Source of the DNA: Morchella semilibera
Taxonomy: Eukaryota; Ascomycota; Pezizomycetes; Pezizales; Morchellaceae
Reading direction: 5' to 3'
Assembly (NCBI GenBank): GCA_009192285.1
Contig: WBVU01000016.1
Coordinates: 1,127,101-1,191,100 of the forward strand
DNA: 64,000 bases
How positions within the stretch are numbered: the first letter of the stretch is position 1; each line of letters starts with the position of its first letter. The position numbers were made by a program, and so were the translations under genes. Positions 34,100-46,303 of this stretch are shown here, piece by piece. The notes under the pieces were generated by a model. That model saw only the letters and a list, made by a program, of their open reading frames with translations, searched no databases and had not been told where the DNA came from.

Positions 34100-37000
34100 G
34101 AGAATGGCTATTGGTACTAGTCGTTTATAGGATCATGGGTGGTCACTCGATTGATTTGGTATTTTGTTTTTGTTGTTTTCGGGGCTGATGGAGGGTACTG
34201 CTTTGCGGGGTTGTTTTTATTGGCCTTCTTTGTGTTAGAATCGTAACGAGTATGACCCTAGTGCTGCGGCTGAAATATTTCTTCAGTAATATCATTTTCA
34301 TCCAATATTTTTGGCCCTTTGGGTCTTGACCTTCACCGATCATTGCCATTTTATGGGAAAAGGTGGGGGAGACATTGGGGGGGAGATGGAGTGGAAGTGG
34401 AGTGGTGGGCACGGTGGGCACGGTTGGTGCAGATAGATGGATACTTAAGTACTTACATGTAGATACTTGTGTTGGTGATATAGAGAGGATCTTTTCTGGC
34501 CTCTAGAGATGACCCGGCTGTGTAGTATGCTTTTCTATAGTCTCTTTCCCAGGCCCAATCGGTATTTCATTTGGTGGCTGGTGTGGGCTAATATAAAAAA
34601 TACTACAACACCAACCACACCAAAATAAGGGATGGGCATAAAGACCAGAGGGTCCAAGAAAGGTGATAAACAGGGCAAGTCGGCCCCAATATTGTACCGC
34701 CAACTGATAGTTTCCGTTATGTAGCTTTACAGCTTTTATGCAAGAATCATAATCCGGTATCGTGCTGGCCCAACTGATGGGAAGAGGGGGAAAGAAAAAA
34801 AAAGCCCACAATTGCCGAGCGAGAATAAGTCTCCAGAGCTTAAATGCCCCCGAGTTCCAAATAAAGGGAGAAGATTATATCCGCTTAGTGACAATCATCC
34901 GATCATGTCAGCAGGTCAGACGATCACGCGGCTGTTTCTAGAGGTCTCTCCAAATGGCAGATATAAAGTTGATGATCAGATCATATGATGTGACATAGGG
35001 AGCAAAAAAACTCTGAGCCAATACTGGGGTTTTTTTGTATGTCGCAGTAACGCAGTGGGAAAAGGAGTGGGGAGGGGGTGTGTGTGTAGTAGTATTTCAG
35101 GAGGCTTGTACTGTTCGGATAATGAGCGGGGTGACTTTTGAGCTGCAAGTGAACATGGGCCGAGATACGTGGATCTGTAGCAGGATAAATGAGGCCTAAG
35201 TATTTACTTATCCCTTGACCTCCCCGCCAGGCGGGGATATGACTGTGGTGGCCGTGGCCACGTCATAGAATATCACTTGCTATTCGCCCTTTTTTTTCCT
35301 CGTTAATTGCAACCCACCCCCCAATTATGCTAATGGACGGGGTCCTGTAGAAGTTGGGTAGGGACTGTATAAAACATATTGTGATGCAGTAGCCTTGATA
35401 CTGTAAAAATTTAAGGTCTTCTACTAGGAGATCATTGCCAATAACTATCTTCGCCCCCAGTATACCAAAAAAGGTTCTATTTAATTTGTGATGCCCACAC
35501 ACGTATACAGACTTGGGGTTCAGCGTCAGCCCAGAGCAGGTCTGCTCAATTACTAGTTAATTAATAGCTTTGGGGTACTCCAGTATACGAGTGGCAGCCG
35601 AATGGGTACTGCAGGATGCGTACAGTCTGCCTGGCCGGGGATATTTGAGCTCTTGATGTCATAAAACATTGCCCTGCCTAGTATAGGGAATATAGAGTTG
35701 CTGCTAGGGGTGAATGGTCGTAGGCTGTTTGCAGGTACTCAGGCCAGGGAGAGACAGCTTATACCATCACAATAAACTTAAGTCTCAGATAAAGGTATTG
35801 TGATGCACACATGACTGGAGAACGGCGCTGTGCCTTGAAACTGCCCCTCTCAGAGAGTTCTGTGTGAGGGTAGGGGGAGAGGAACATCTTAAGGTCATAT
35901 ACACTTTATATGCTGAGACGAGATAATCCGTCCTATCCAGTCTCACTGTGCTTCCGCGCTGTTTTTGGTCGTGTGGGGTAGATGAGGCTGAGTGTTTAGA
36001 TTCTTCCTTTCTAAACCCTAGATAAACGATTATCCAACTTCAACACTGACTTAACGAGGACTCCGTTATGGAATGGTTATTAGTTATGATTTATTTTTGA
36101 ATACCTTTAAGTTGCAGGAGGGTCTTTTGGTGCATGGATCTATAGGTATGTTAGATCTATATATCCTCGCCGTTCGATAGTTGGGAGCGGCAGGAGGTGG
36201 CAGAGCCATCCAAGGTAGTAGGAGAGTGGACTCGTTGGCTATTAGAATTATATTGCTTCTGTTAGAAATTTGTCTTAGTGATTTCAAAGGTGTAAATCGT
36301 GAGGCTAGTCTCCTGGTTTGGCCTCTGGAAGAGAAAACGCAATGACTTTCGGCCAGGTGTGAGTATGTGGTTGTAATATGTCTTTCTAAGCTGAGGGTCC
36401 TCTAGGCTCTGTGATTTTGGGGCTGATATGAGAGAATCTTGCTCGTAGCCTTCATACCCTCCCCCCCCCCCACCCTACTCTCGTAGATGGTATATTTCAG
36501 TTTACCTAAAATATTTATTATACCTTCGATCTCTCAACTGTAAGAAGGGATTTTCATGCCCCGCTAAGCACACAGCTTTCGGTGTCAGCTCCCATCAAGC
36601 CATTTCCGTAATTGGAGCGCATAGATGAATATAAGATCTCCACTAGGAGCCAATAGTAATCCTTAAATAGAGTTGCCCTAGTGTACCTTCGATGCTGGTT
36701 ATCCATGGATAGTGCGTTTATGACAGCGTCGCTGCGCAACTTATGCGCTGATGAGGCGCAGACAATATATATATGTGTCATCGCAGTTCACCTACTAGCC
36801 CTAACAAAGTTTAAGCATCTAATATCTAGATCCATGGACCAGTAACAGGGAAATCGTGGACACGGGAGTCAGGCATTGTTGAGCCGGCCGTATTGGAGCG
36901 GTTGTGGATGTAATGGATGGAGGTTTGGTGTGAATGCCAATTGATGACTTAAACCGTGATGTAATTGGTGGAGTCTTAATCTAGTTCGCCCTAGAACATC

Positions 37001-37488
37001 ATGTTGCTGTCGGGGTGTCGGGGTCGTTGGTTTCCGGGTAATTCCACCATACTATCGATCACTAACGAGCACTCGATCGCCTAACTACATAGCTTGGCAT
37101 TCCGAGCCAACCAAACAGACTCAGCTTCAACTCTGAACAAAAAAACCCGGCAAATGGGCTTGAAAAAAATTAATTTGCTCTAAGCTTGTAAGGCAAGAAG
37201 AATTATGACTCTTTCGCAGCTTCAGCCGTCCCTCTGACTCACGTTCCGAGGGACGCTAGTCCCGATCAGGTTCTAATATTTGGTAGAGACTATCAATCAA
37301 TCCACATCAACACCGCGCTACTCTACCGCTCACAGACTTTTGCCAAAAAAAAAATACCTCAAATATCTTTTCGTTAGGAGACAAATAAGTACTTATTATT
37401 GGGACGCCTGGTTTCTCCCTAAGGTATATAACGGCGGTATTCCGCCCCCTCAATTCCAATTCCTCATCCTCAAGAGCCATACTCCTCC
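34100..37488. other. Gene-free spacer of about 3.4 kb
   Basis: No supported gene. There are scattered short ORFs without domain content, one TACATGTA near 34455, and a C tract near 36465. The last 150 bp are the leader of the E2-F-box gene. Confidence 0.5.
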
Positions 37489-40130
37489 ATGGCCCCGAGA
37501 AAAAACACCTCTATCAACCCCCGTCTTCTCTCGCGCCTCAACAATGATCTAAAAGATCTGTTTGAAAATCCCTATCCAGGGATTGAAGTGCACGCTCTCG
37601 AGGAGGACTTTCGAAAGTTCTGTCTGGTCCTGTCGCCCCAGAGCGGCCCCTTCTGGGGGCTCCGTCTTCATTTCGTGGTGTACCTGCCAGAATCCTGGCC
37701 TAGTACCCCACCGGAGATAGAAAGCTCGTCTGACCTGAACCACCCGAATGTCTTCAATTCTTTTATCTGTGCGGATCTGTTAAAGGTGGTATCATACGGG
37801 CCGGTTGGGTACACAGGGGGTTATACCCCAGCCTTTACGCTGAAGGGACTCTTTATACAGTTCCTGTCCTTCTTTTCGTCGGAGCAGGTAAGATCTGCGC
37901 CTCCCATCCTCCGCAATTGGTAAAAGATAATATTGCTAAAAATGATTTCTACAAATAGGTTGAACAGGATTACGGAAATACTTATGTATATATCGGAAAC
38001 CGTTTCGAAAGATTCTTCCTCAAATCGGAAGAATACAAGAGACAGCCCTATCACTCTTTTACTCATGGCTACGATCCCGCCAAGTTTCCAGAACGCTTAA
38101 TCGACGAAGCCTACATGAAAGAATATGAGGCTGGAGGAAGAGATGAACGCGTTATTTCGCGCCCGAGTATTTTCACTATATGGCGGCCAAACTCGAAGGG
38201 CGAGTATCAGAATGTCAAGGTCACCTGGGAAAATCCAAGGCATTCCGATACACGAAAGAAGATCAGTAAATTCACGTGTGGAAAGTGTGGATACGGGACA
38301 GCTTCAATGAGTCGAACAATTCCCGTCACACCTCCAAAAGAGCACTCAGGGAGCCAACTCGATGATACGGCGGTGGACGTACTTGTATACAATAGACAGC
38401 TCTCGAAGCTGAACAAGAAGCTTCGCGAAATCAGCTCGCTCAAGGAACGCCAATTAGCTGGAGAACAGCTACAAGCAAACCAACTCTGGAAGATATTGAC
38501 ATATGACGAGACCATCAACAAAGTCAAGGAGGTCGAAGCTGAGTTGGCGAGGGAGATATCGTCCACGAAGTCCCCTGAGACCCAACCACCCAAAACACAA
38601 CCCCTCAAAATACAGACCCTGAAATCAGACAATCCAAGCCAAAGCTCAAGCAAACCCAAAATTTGCTATCTCCAGGCTCTCAACGATGATGCTCTCCTCG
38701 CTATCGCCGAGATTTTGCCTTCAGAGTCCCTAATAAGCTTTGGGCAAGCGTTTCCCCGCATGCATGATCTTACCACAGCTTACAACCTTATTCTCCGGCG
38801 AGAGCTTAAATGCTTCTTCCTCCGGACACCCCTCAACAAACCCTCAACTCTTCTTGGAGTCGGGGTTCATGTTGAAGATACAGGTGTACTCGAAAGCTCG
38901 TTCGACTGGCTCTCGATGGATGCATTCGAGAATTTCAAAGTCCGAAAGAGTGTCGACAAAAAAGACTTCGAGTTCTTCCTTCCGCTAGCTTTCAGCCGGG
39001 CCCATTTTGACAGGGCCTATGACAGTGGGAAGTTGTTTGAGTACATCGACAAAATTGGGGCCAAAAACACTAAGAGGTGGGGTACGAGATCTAGTAACCC
39101 ACTTTTTGCCCCAAATGCCGCTGAGATACGTCTCAACGTGCTGTACAAGTTCTGTAACTCCATTGTTGTCTCATTGATGCGTACTACAGATGAGCTTTAT
39201 GCTACAGAGACTACGGGGGCTGCGGGAAATAATACTAGCAAAACACTTTTGTTTGCGAGCGAGAAGGCTTGTATAGGGTATCTCCAGATATATCACTTGT
39301 TGCTGTGTATCATGCGCCGCGAGCCAGACCTCCGGGAGAGGGCATTGATGAGGCTAAAGGCTTTCTGCTCTGATGATAGGAACAGGTCGAAGTCGCTGGT
39401 TCCTGATCTTGGAGAGTTTCTAGTAATGGCTGCGGTGGTTGCAGGAAGCAGGCCAGACAGGAGCCAAACTATTCTGACCCGTGCCCCAGGGCCAGCTAAC
39501 CCCCAAAACAAAGCCGAAGTTGAGGAAGGCTGGAGCGTTGTCGGGAAAAAGAAGCACGAAAGGAAGCAGAAGGGGCCTGGAAGGGATAGCCTCTCGTGGA
39601 GGGACAGCCTAGTCGAGCCCTTTATGAGTGAAGTTCTCGCCCGCGGTGCGAGGTGGGCCATCATGAAACATCGCTTCCTCGAAAATCCCGACCCAGAGGC
39701 GGTAGATGTGAAGACCCGACTACGCAGTACATTCGAGGCGAGCAGGACCTCCATTCGGCTGGTCATGTTCCAAGTATTCTTCCTCGAGACGTTCACCGCC
39801 GAGCACATCACCCAGCAGATGGATAACCAGTATGGGTTTACTGGTCCGGAGGTGCCGGCGATGATTACGAAGGGGATCAAAGAGATCTACGAGATTAAAG
39901 GATATAAGCTATTCTGCGAAAGGGTCGGATTTGTAGATGCGGTGAGAAGGGGTCCAAGAGAAATGAACAGAATGCTTGTAGATGCGGTCGTTAGAAGTGA
40001 GCGGAAAAGGTATCATACTCCAGGTCAGAAGTATAAGGTCTCCGTTCCCAAGCCTAAACCTTCGACTACACCATATTGTGAAATATGTGGGGGGAGATGT
40101 GGGGTGGGTCTGGTTTGGGGGACAGTGTGA
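37489..40130 (+). CDS. Ubiquitin-conjugating (E2)-like domain fused to an F-box-like domain
   Basis: Two exons, 37489..37887 and 37959..40130, joined by a 71 bp intron; 856 residues. Residues 1-160 look like an E2 core: FRKFCLVLSPQSGPFWGLRL is the beta-sheet, LPESWPSTPPEIE the flap before the HPN motif (His85-Pro86-Asn87), and FICADLL puts Cys94 at the E2 catalytic position; YTPAFTLKGLFIQFLSFFSS fits the following helix. A CxxC pair (CGKCGYGT) lies at about 240, a charged helical region at 265-315, and an F-box-like segment at 368-420 (ICYLQALNDDALLAIAEILP ... ISFGQAFPRMHDLTTAY). The remaining 430 residues are helical with no family I recognise; the tail has CEICGGRC. The likely role is ubiquitin (or ubiquitin-like) transfer with substrate choice by the F-box half, which is inference. 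The E2 assignment is good; catalytic activity is untested. Confidence 0.8.
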
Positions 40131-40375
40131 TTGTAGATATTATATATTATGTATATAGACGTATATTTTGTTTAATTTGTCTAGCTACGTTAGAATAGTA
40201 GGTAATTAAGTAAGTACCTATTAGCTCGAGAAGAACTCCCTATACCCAAGTATACATAGCCAAGCAAAGACGGGCACCAGTCGAGCCGGTATAGACAGGA
40301 GACCTCGAGCACGGTTTAAATAAAACCCACATCCAGCGTCTTCATTGCAACACTGTAGAATCAGCTCAGATGGAC

Positions 40376-40589
40376 AAAAAAAGGGAAAAAAGGAAAAAAG
40401 GAAAAAAAGACAAAAGACTTACGTGATCAGTATCATCCCTCAAGAGCGTCGCTACCATGTTGGGCATTCTGATCACCGCTCCCACCCGGAGTTGAACCGT
40501 AGGTGTCTCGTTACGAAGCCCAGTGAATCACCACTTAGGCCACGCTTCGGCGGGAACATTTCGTTCTGGGAAGTATAAGTGCAGCGCTA
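40376..40589 (-). mobile_element. SINE-like element, copy 1
   Basis: Read on the minus strand it has a tRNA-type internal promoter: box A TGGCCTAAGTGG and box B GGTTCAACTCC, then a unique body (GAATGCCCAACATGGTAGCG ... ACTGATCACGTAAGTCTTTT) and a long T/C-rich tail (A/G-rich on the plus strand at 40376..40417). Three more near-identical copies occur in the window. Confidence 0.78.
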
Positions 40590-40604
40590 CAAACACGGCA
40601 GGGC

Positions 40605-41075
40605 AAGAGCACGATCTAAACAAAATCCCACACCGAGAGCCCCCACGAACCGCTCTATAAGCTAGGGATTGATTGACTGATACTTCTATAAGCTAGGGAG
40701 GAAGGAGAGAGAGGGGGAAGGTGGGGGACAGACCCGGGTGGGGGGGGGGATAAAAGATAAAACACTCCCCCGAGAGTTCTCACAGACCACTCTGTAGGCC
40801 AAACTACTTAGATGAGGGGAAAAAAGGGAGAGGCCAAGGGACAAACAAAAAAGAAAAAGAACAAAGAATAAAAAGACAAAAGACTCCCTCGAGAGTTCTT
40901 ATGGACCACCCACTCTGTAGGCAAAGTCAGATGGGTGAAAAAAAGAGGGAGAAACCGAAGGAACGGCTTCCTCGAGATTTCTCTCAGACATTGAACTCTG
41001 TAGGCTAAATGAGATGGAGAAAATGGTGGGGGGCCGGGGGGAGGGGCGAACAAAAAAGAAAAAGGAATAATCATA
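40605..41075. repeat. Degenerate tandem array of about 100 bp units
   Basis: Successive units start near 40612, 40750, 40868 and 40960 and share a core of the form CCTCGAGAGTTCTCACGGAC followed by CTCTGTAGGC, AGATG and a GAAAAAAGGGAG stretch. A further unit follows the MITE at 41663..41745, and a weak one precedes SINE copy 1 (about 40316). Unit starts (AAAAGACAAAAGACT) match the end of the SINE-like elements. Confidence 0.6.
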
Positions 41076-41142
41076 GAAAACAATGTTTCAATAATCCTCC
41101 GTTAGTAGATGGGAAACGGAGAGATTTCGAAATGGAGCCTTA

Positions 41143-41509
41143 GGGCGCGTTCGGAAACACTATGAAAACCGAGTTTTAGGAGAAACTCCGTTGAAGAAGA
41201 AGTGAGTGCGTTTGGCGTCCCACTACAATACTCTGTTTTCGATGAGATAACGGAGAAATCTGCGTTAAATTAGAAAGTACATGTAGGTAGGACCTAACTT
41301 AGGGCCCGTTTAGCAACCAGACAAAACGGGGTTTCCAAGGATCAAGGCCTAACAAAAAGATCATTGTAACGGAGTTTACAACGTTTTGGCCTGTTACCCA
41401 AACGGGCCCCTAAGTTAGTAAGTAAGTACTTTTCAGAAACTCCGTTAACAACACAACCAATGTTTTTCCAAAACGGAGTTCTTACTTTGAAAGGTTCCCG
41501 AACGCGCCC
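41143..41509. mobile_element. Harbinger/Tourist-type MITE with TTA target duplication
   Basis: Termini GGGCGCGTTCGGAAAC (left) and GGTTCCCGAACGCGCCC (right) are inverted repeats with one-base differences. Both ends are flanked by TTA (41140..41142 and 41510..41512), the target duplication typical of PIF/Harbinger elements. The 367 bp interior is non-coding and contains a second inverted-repeat unit (41291..41417). The sequence AACGGAGTTT recurs throughout. Confidence 0.75.
41291..41417. repeat. Inverted-repeat unit nested in the MITE
   Basis: CTAACTTAGGGCCCGTTTAG near 41294 is mirrored by AAACGGGCCCCTAAGTTAG at about 41399..41417. A related end, CCCAAACGGGCCCTAA, lies at 41649..41664, so ends of this type occur at least three times locally. 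It is probably a second element inserted in the first, or a rearranged relative. Confidence 0.55.
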
Positions 41510-41760
41510 TTAAGCATTTTCATGGGGTTAACATCATTGTTTTCTTGCCCGCAAAATGGGTCGCTAAGCACACAACACATCTTCTCAGAACGGAGTTTCC
41601 ACTAAGTAGAGCGGAGTTTTAAGCCCCATAACCCGTTTTAGGTGGCTCCCAAACGGGCCCTAAAGAATAAAAAGACAAAAGCCACCCTCGAGAGCTCTCA
41701 CGGACCACTCGCTCTGGCAAAATCAAACGGGGGGGAAAAAAAGGGAGAAAACCAAAGGAA

Positions 41761-41978
41761 GAAAAAAAAAAAAAGGGAAAAAAGGAAAAAAGAGCAAAAG
41801 ACTTACGTGATCAGTATCATCCCTCAAGAGCGTCGCTACCATGTTGGGCATTCTGATCACCGCTCCCACCCGGAGTTGAACCGTAGGTGTCTCGTTACGA
41901 AGCCCAGTGAATCACCACTTAGGCCACGCTTCGGCGGGGACAATCCGTTCTGGGAAGTACAAGTGCAGCGCAGGGTAA
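41761..41978 (-). mobile_element. SINE-like element, copy 2
   Basis: Same boxes A and B and the same body as copy 1; plus-strand tail (A)n GGG (A)n at 41761..41802. At the head (right end) the match with copy 3 extends through GCAGGGTAAGTTGC, which suggests a 5' end at about 41978. Confidence 0.78.
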
Positions 41979-43010
41979 GTTGCGCTTCCCTCTCTCTGCG
42001 AGATCATCCCCCGGGTAACACACCCCCCCCCCCTCCCGCACGGCGGGTGGACGGGTTTCTCCAGGTCCTCAGCGCGGTAGCCAGCGCAGCTTAAACTTGG
42101 AAGAGCGGGGAGATCGACCTGGGCTCTTGACTCTAGGAACACTTATGTATAACCGCTCCTTGTAGCACTCATGCCCCATGAGGTACGGTACCCAGCGGCC
42201 TGCTGGCCTAGATGCATGTATTTCTCCGCCATAAACCCATCCCCCATGCAGCACGAACAGTAAGATACAGTAACCCCACATCTTCCATCTCAGGCTCGAG
42301 CCACGAGTATACCTTCGGCACCGCACTGCAGGATTCGTCCTTGCTCAAGTCCTGGCGAGCAAGATACGAGCAGACAGCTCAAGCCCTCAGGGAGAGGTCG
42401 GGGGAGTGAATACATGTACCCGCACCTCCGCCCCGTCTCCATCCGTGCCAAGCCACCCGAGTGACGCCCCATGAGCCATTGCATCACCCTCTCTCACTCG
42501 CTAATCACCAAAGCCTACCGTGACGTCAGAGAAAGCAAAAAAAAAAAAAAGAAAAAAAAGAAGAAAAAAACGATCGCGCCAGGGAAAGAAGATGATATTC
42601 TGATGAAGCCGGATATTGTAACATAACACGTGTAGTGCCACAGTAAAGGAGACAAGAAAAGACACAAACATGGGACTAGCAAAACAATTACACTAACTAA
42701 ACACATCTGGCCAACCCATACCAACCCATACCATACCCCGCCCATCCATATTCTCATACCGAGTCTTGCAAGTAGGAGGTCTTCGGGCCCCGAGTCACTA
42801 ATCCCGAACACAGATGTCCGCAAAGAACGGTAAAAATGCGAATGAAAAAAGAAATGAAACGAGTGAAAAAAAAAAAAAACCCCCACAACGTAAGCACATA
42901 AAAACACAAGGAAACGCCAATTCTACACCACAGCTATCAATTTAGGCAAAAGAAAAATAAGGAAAAAGAAAGAAGAAAAAGAAAGAAAAAACAAGTTAGT
43001 AAGTCACAAT
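41979..43010. other. Spacer downstream of atg4
   Basis: No gene seen. It contains a C tract near 42022, TACATGTA near 42411, and several poly-A blocks (about 42537..42570 and 42866..42880) lying downstream of the leftward atg4 transcript. Confidence 0.5.
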
Positions 43011-44694
43011 CTACTGCAGTCCCTCGTCACTATCATCGTCAAAAGCTTCCACCTCTGCGATTGCGTCGTCTCTAGGCCCCCCTGTGTGTCCATGAACATT
43101 TGGCTCCGAGTCGGCTACATTAATAACTTTCTTTCCTTGTACCTAAAACCCCCCATAGTAATTATTAGCCCCGAACCCCCCCAGGTTTAGCAGGGAGACC
43201 ATACCTCGCTGACGCCTCGTCGCCACTCCTTCCAGTCTGCTTCGTCCTTTATCAAAAACGCCAAGAGCATACTGGGATCCATCTCTCTGAGATTTAATCT
43301 TCGCAGACGGCGAGTGTGACACGTCTCAATCTCTTCGGGGGCGTATTCATCTGGATTTGCGCGGTAAGGGAGCAGTGGGCGGGCTTGGTGCGGGTCGAGA
43401 TAGAAGAAAGTGTCACCTTGAACGCCGATAAAGTAATGTGACGATGATGGACGACCGCTGCGATAGGAGTACAGTTAGTAATGGTTAACATAGGATGAAA
43501 GAGAGAATAGAGAGCTACCCAGCGATACCGACAGACTGCGGCATCTGTACACAAGCCTTTAGAGCTTCCCAGTAGACTGGTGTTACTCGCTCGATGCCAA
43601 GACGGATCCCAACAAGGACAAGCGTGGGCTTAAAGACCCCGTTGACAGTCGCAACATTGCGGAAAGCATCTTCGTAGACATCACCGCCATCGCGGGTAAT
43701 ATACACACGGAGGCCTGCGGGTTCGTAGTTGTTGGATAGTTCCCTGTACATAGCCCGTTAGACAAGCCATTCTGAAACCCAAGCTAGACCAGTCAGTGCG
43801 TGAGCTTACTGAATACACCTCGCGGCCGCCGACGGGCCAAACCACTCTCCCGGATGCTTCCCACAAGCCTCCTCGCCATGCTTCACAAAACGATGAATCG
43901 AGAACGGAGCTCTCGGGTCGTCCGCAAACAGCGCCAATAGTCTCTTCTCTGCCGCTGGGTCCTGTCCTCGTCGCCAATCTATACTATCTATTAGCTTCTA
44001 GGCCCGCGATATGAGACGAAACCACCAGAGCAAAAAAAAAAAAAAAAAAAAAAAAACACGCACCCCGACCAAGCCGCAGCTGGAGAAGTGTATTCGCAAG
44101 CACACACTGTCCCGAGCGTATCATACACCCCCATCCACTATCACTCGTGAATCCCGCAGCCTGATTCGGCATCTGACTCCTCAAGTTCGTAATGAACGAG
44201 AGCCCCGCCGCGTTTTCCGGCGACTTTGCGATGGGCGCAAAGTCGTTACGGTACGTCATCCATATGCGGGACTCAAAATCGTCTAGGAACGGCTTTGGCC
44301 ATGAGGACTCTGCCTCCGTCTCTGTTCGTGTAGCGGTGATGGCGGCGGGCAGGTTGAGGATGCCACTCGTCTCGGCGGAGGGAGGGGGGGCGCCAGGGCA
44401 CTGAGGGGGAACGCTCGGATACTCGCGGCCGAGGAGCCAGATGGAGTTCATGGCGTCTGTATTCTTTGGTTCGGGGTCCCACAGGAATTTCTGGACGAGG
44501 CGGTGGATTCCCTCGTTGCTGAAAGTGAACATATTATGTTCGGGGGAGGCGGCTGCTTTTTCTATGTTGCAGCAGCAGCAGCAGCGGCGGCGACGGCGGC
44601 GACAGGATGGTTGGGGGGAAAGGGGAGAGGAGGAGGAAGTGGGGGGGGGGGTTGTTTGGAATGGACCAAAGTGGGTCTGCTGCCACCAGACCAC
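43011..44694 (-). CDS. atg4: Cysteine protease Atg4 (autophagy)
   Basis: Five exons: 44064..44694, 43810..43978, 43519..43743, 43205..43457 and 43011..43142; 1410 nt, 469 residues from the first ATG. The C54 peptidase motifs are present: catalytic Cys190 in [14 protein letters not shown], and Asp363/His365 in [15 protein letters not shown]; other blocks are [23 protein letters not shown] and [20 protein letters not shown]. Atg4 trims the C-terminus of Atg8 to allow lipidation and later removes it from membranes. The first 54 residues include a low-complexity Ser/Pro stretch and an [11 protein letters not shown] run produced by a CGG/CAG-type repeat (about 44567..44606), so a start at Met55 (44532, [16 protein letters not shown]) is equally plausible and would give 415 residues. 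Intron 1 begins GTGCGTG followed by about 24 T residues on the coding strand. Confidence 0.93.
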
Positions 44695-46303
44695 GGAATG
44701 CTATTGTGACTGTTTGGTGAGATGTTTGTGGCCGAATGAGTAAAGGTAGGAGTAAAGACATGGGGGGGGGGTGGTGAGTGGTGGTGGAGTGTGGGGGGGG
44801 GATTACTGACTCTGACTGGAGAGGGGGGGGGGGGCTGGGAGAGACGTGTTGTGTCTGAATCCTGTGTGTAATAGAATTTAGGAAGAGATGATGATGTCGA
44901 TGATGATGGAGAAGCTGTCTGGTAGTGTAGTGTAGCTGGACCCCTCTCTCTAGCTTTCTCGCTCACTCACTCACTCTCACTCACTTGCTCTTCACTCTCT
45001 TCACTCTTGAGGTCTATGGGCAGTTGCTAGCAGCAGCAGTAGCAGCAGCAGCAATACGCAATATCAGGGACCTCTGCACGGGAAACACAGCAAACAACCA
45101 TGCAATAGGGGGGGGGGGGGAGTTGAGTTGAGTTGATTCTCTACAGAGTTATGGTATGTACGGACAGCTGTGTAACTCTAAAGAAGAGCTGACATCTCTG
45201 TCTGTGATGGGATGGTCCCCCGGTGATGGTTGTGGATGCGGTTGACGCGAGAAGAGAGCCAAGACCCGGGGAACGAAGAGAGGGGCGATTGTGATGTCAG
45301 ATATGTATTATTATCGCTCCCTATCTAAAGTAGGCCATAGGTACAGTCCCACGATGCTAAGTATGTACCCCCAAGCAAAATCTAATGTAGACTCGCACGG
45401 TTCACAAGACGAATGAACGTGGACACTGGACAGCAGCAGCAGCAGCAGCGGTTGTGCGTTTCACGAGGGCGGTTGGTCTCGTTACCGGGGGTCCAGTGCC
45501 AGTCCCTAGGGTAGGTACATGTGTAGGTAGGTAATGATTGAAACGTTTTTGAAATGCCAGCAGAGATTGGATTATTCACAGCTGGTCCAGTTCTCAAAAT
45601 GGCTCATCATGATCATCATCATCGCGGTGACTCTGTACCGCGTGTGTGTGCCTCTTCTCCTCTTCCACCCGGTACCTTGAAACAGCTCCTCGGCCCCCAC
45701 CCAGAATCGATCCCTGTAAATCAGAGAGCTTCGGCACCCTTGCCAGACTAAGATAACGGTTGATCTGATAAGATTGTTCATAGTTCTGTCTTTTTAAGTG
45801 TCAGCGTATATCTCATACCCTTGTATAATCCAACCCAAATTCATCTGCTGCAGCTAGAAGATAGAATTTCAAATACGCATCTAATGATCTCGATGCTCAT
45901 TACCCCCAGTAGTAGTAATAATAATAATAATAATAATACTAATGATAATAATAATACTAGTAATAATAATAGGAAGGTGACCAGTCAAAGTCGGGGGCCT
46001 GATAATTTCTGCCCCATTGCATTTCTCCGCGCACCCACATTCGCTCAAGTTCAATTGAATTCAGGCAACCGCGCGATCCTCCCGCGGGGTCTTCTTATCT
46101 TATCAGGCGGGAACACCTAAAAACCAAATGTGAGGGACACAACCTGCTTATGTGAGAATATCCCATACCACCACCATCATCATCACATCGATCCTGTTTC
46201 TTCCTCCCACCCTCAAAAGCTACTCCATATCCCCCTGCCCTTTCCCCCATTTCATCACACAAATCGAATTGACCACTGGTTTCAACCCAATTCTCAGCAC
46301 TCA
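44695..46303. other. Divergent upstream region of atg4 and sqs1
   Basis: A 1.6 kb region with no gene. It contains G tracts (about 44761, 44797, 44825, 45107), CA(CT) and CAG microsatellites (about 44963..44990, 45030..45052, 45431..45451) and the AAT/TAA repeat described separately. Confidence 0.55.
45909..45971. repeat. (AAT)n microsatellite
   Basis: About 63 bp of imperfect AAT/AGT triplets, interrupted by ACTAATGAT. Confidence 0.9.

Noticed and set aside
42515-42907. 130-codon minus-strand ORF
   Set aside because: It consists largely of poly-Phe/Ser stretches from poly-A tracts; not a credible protein.
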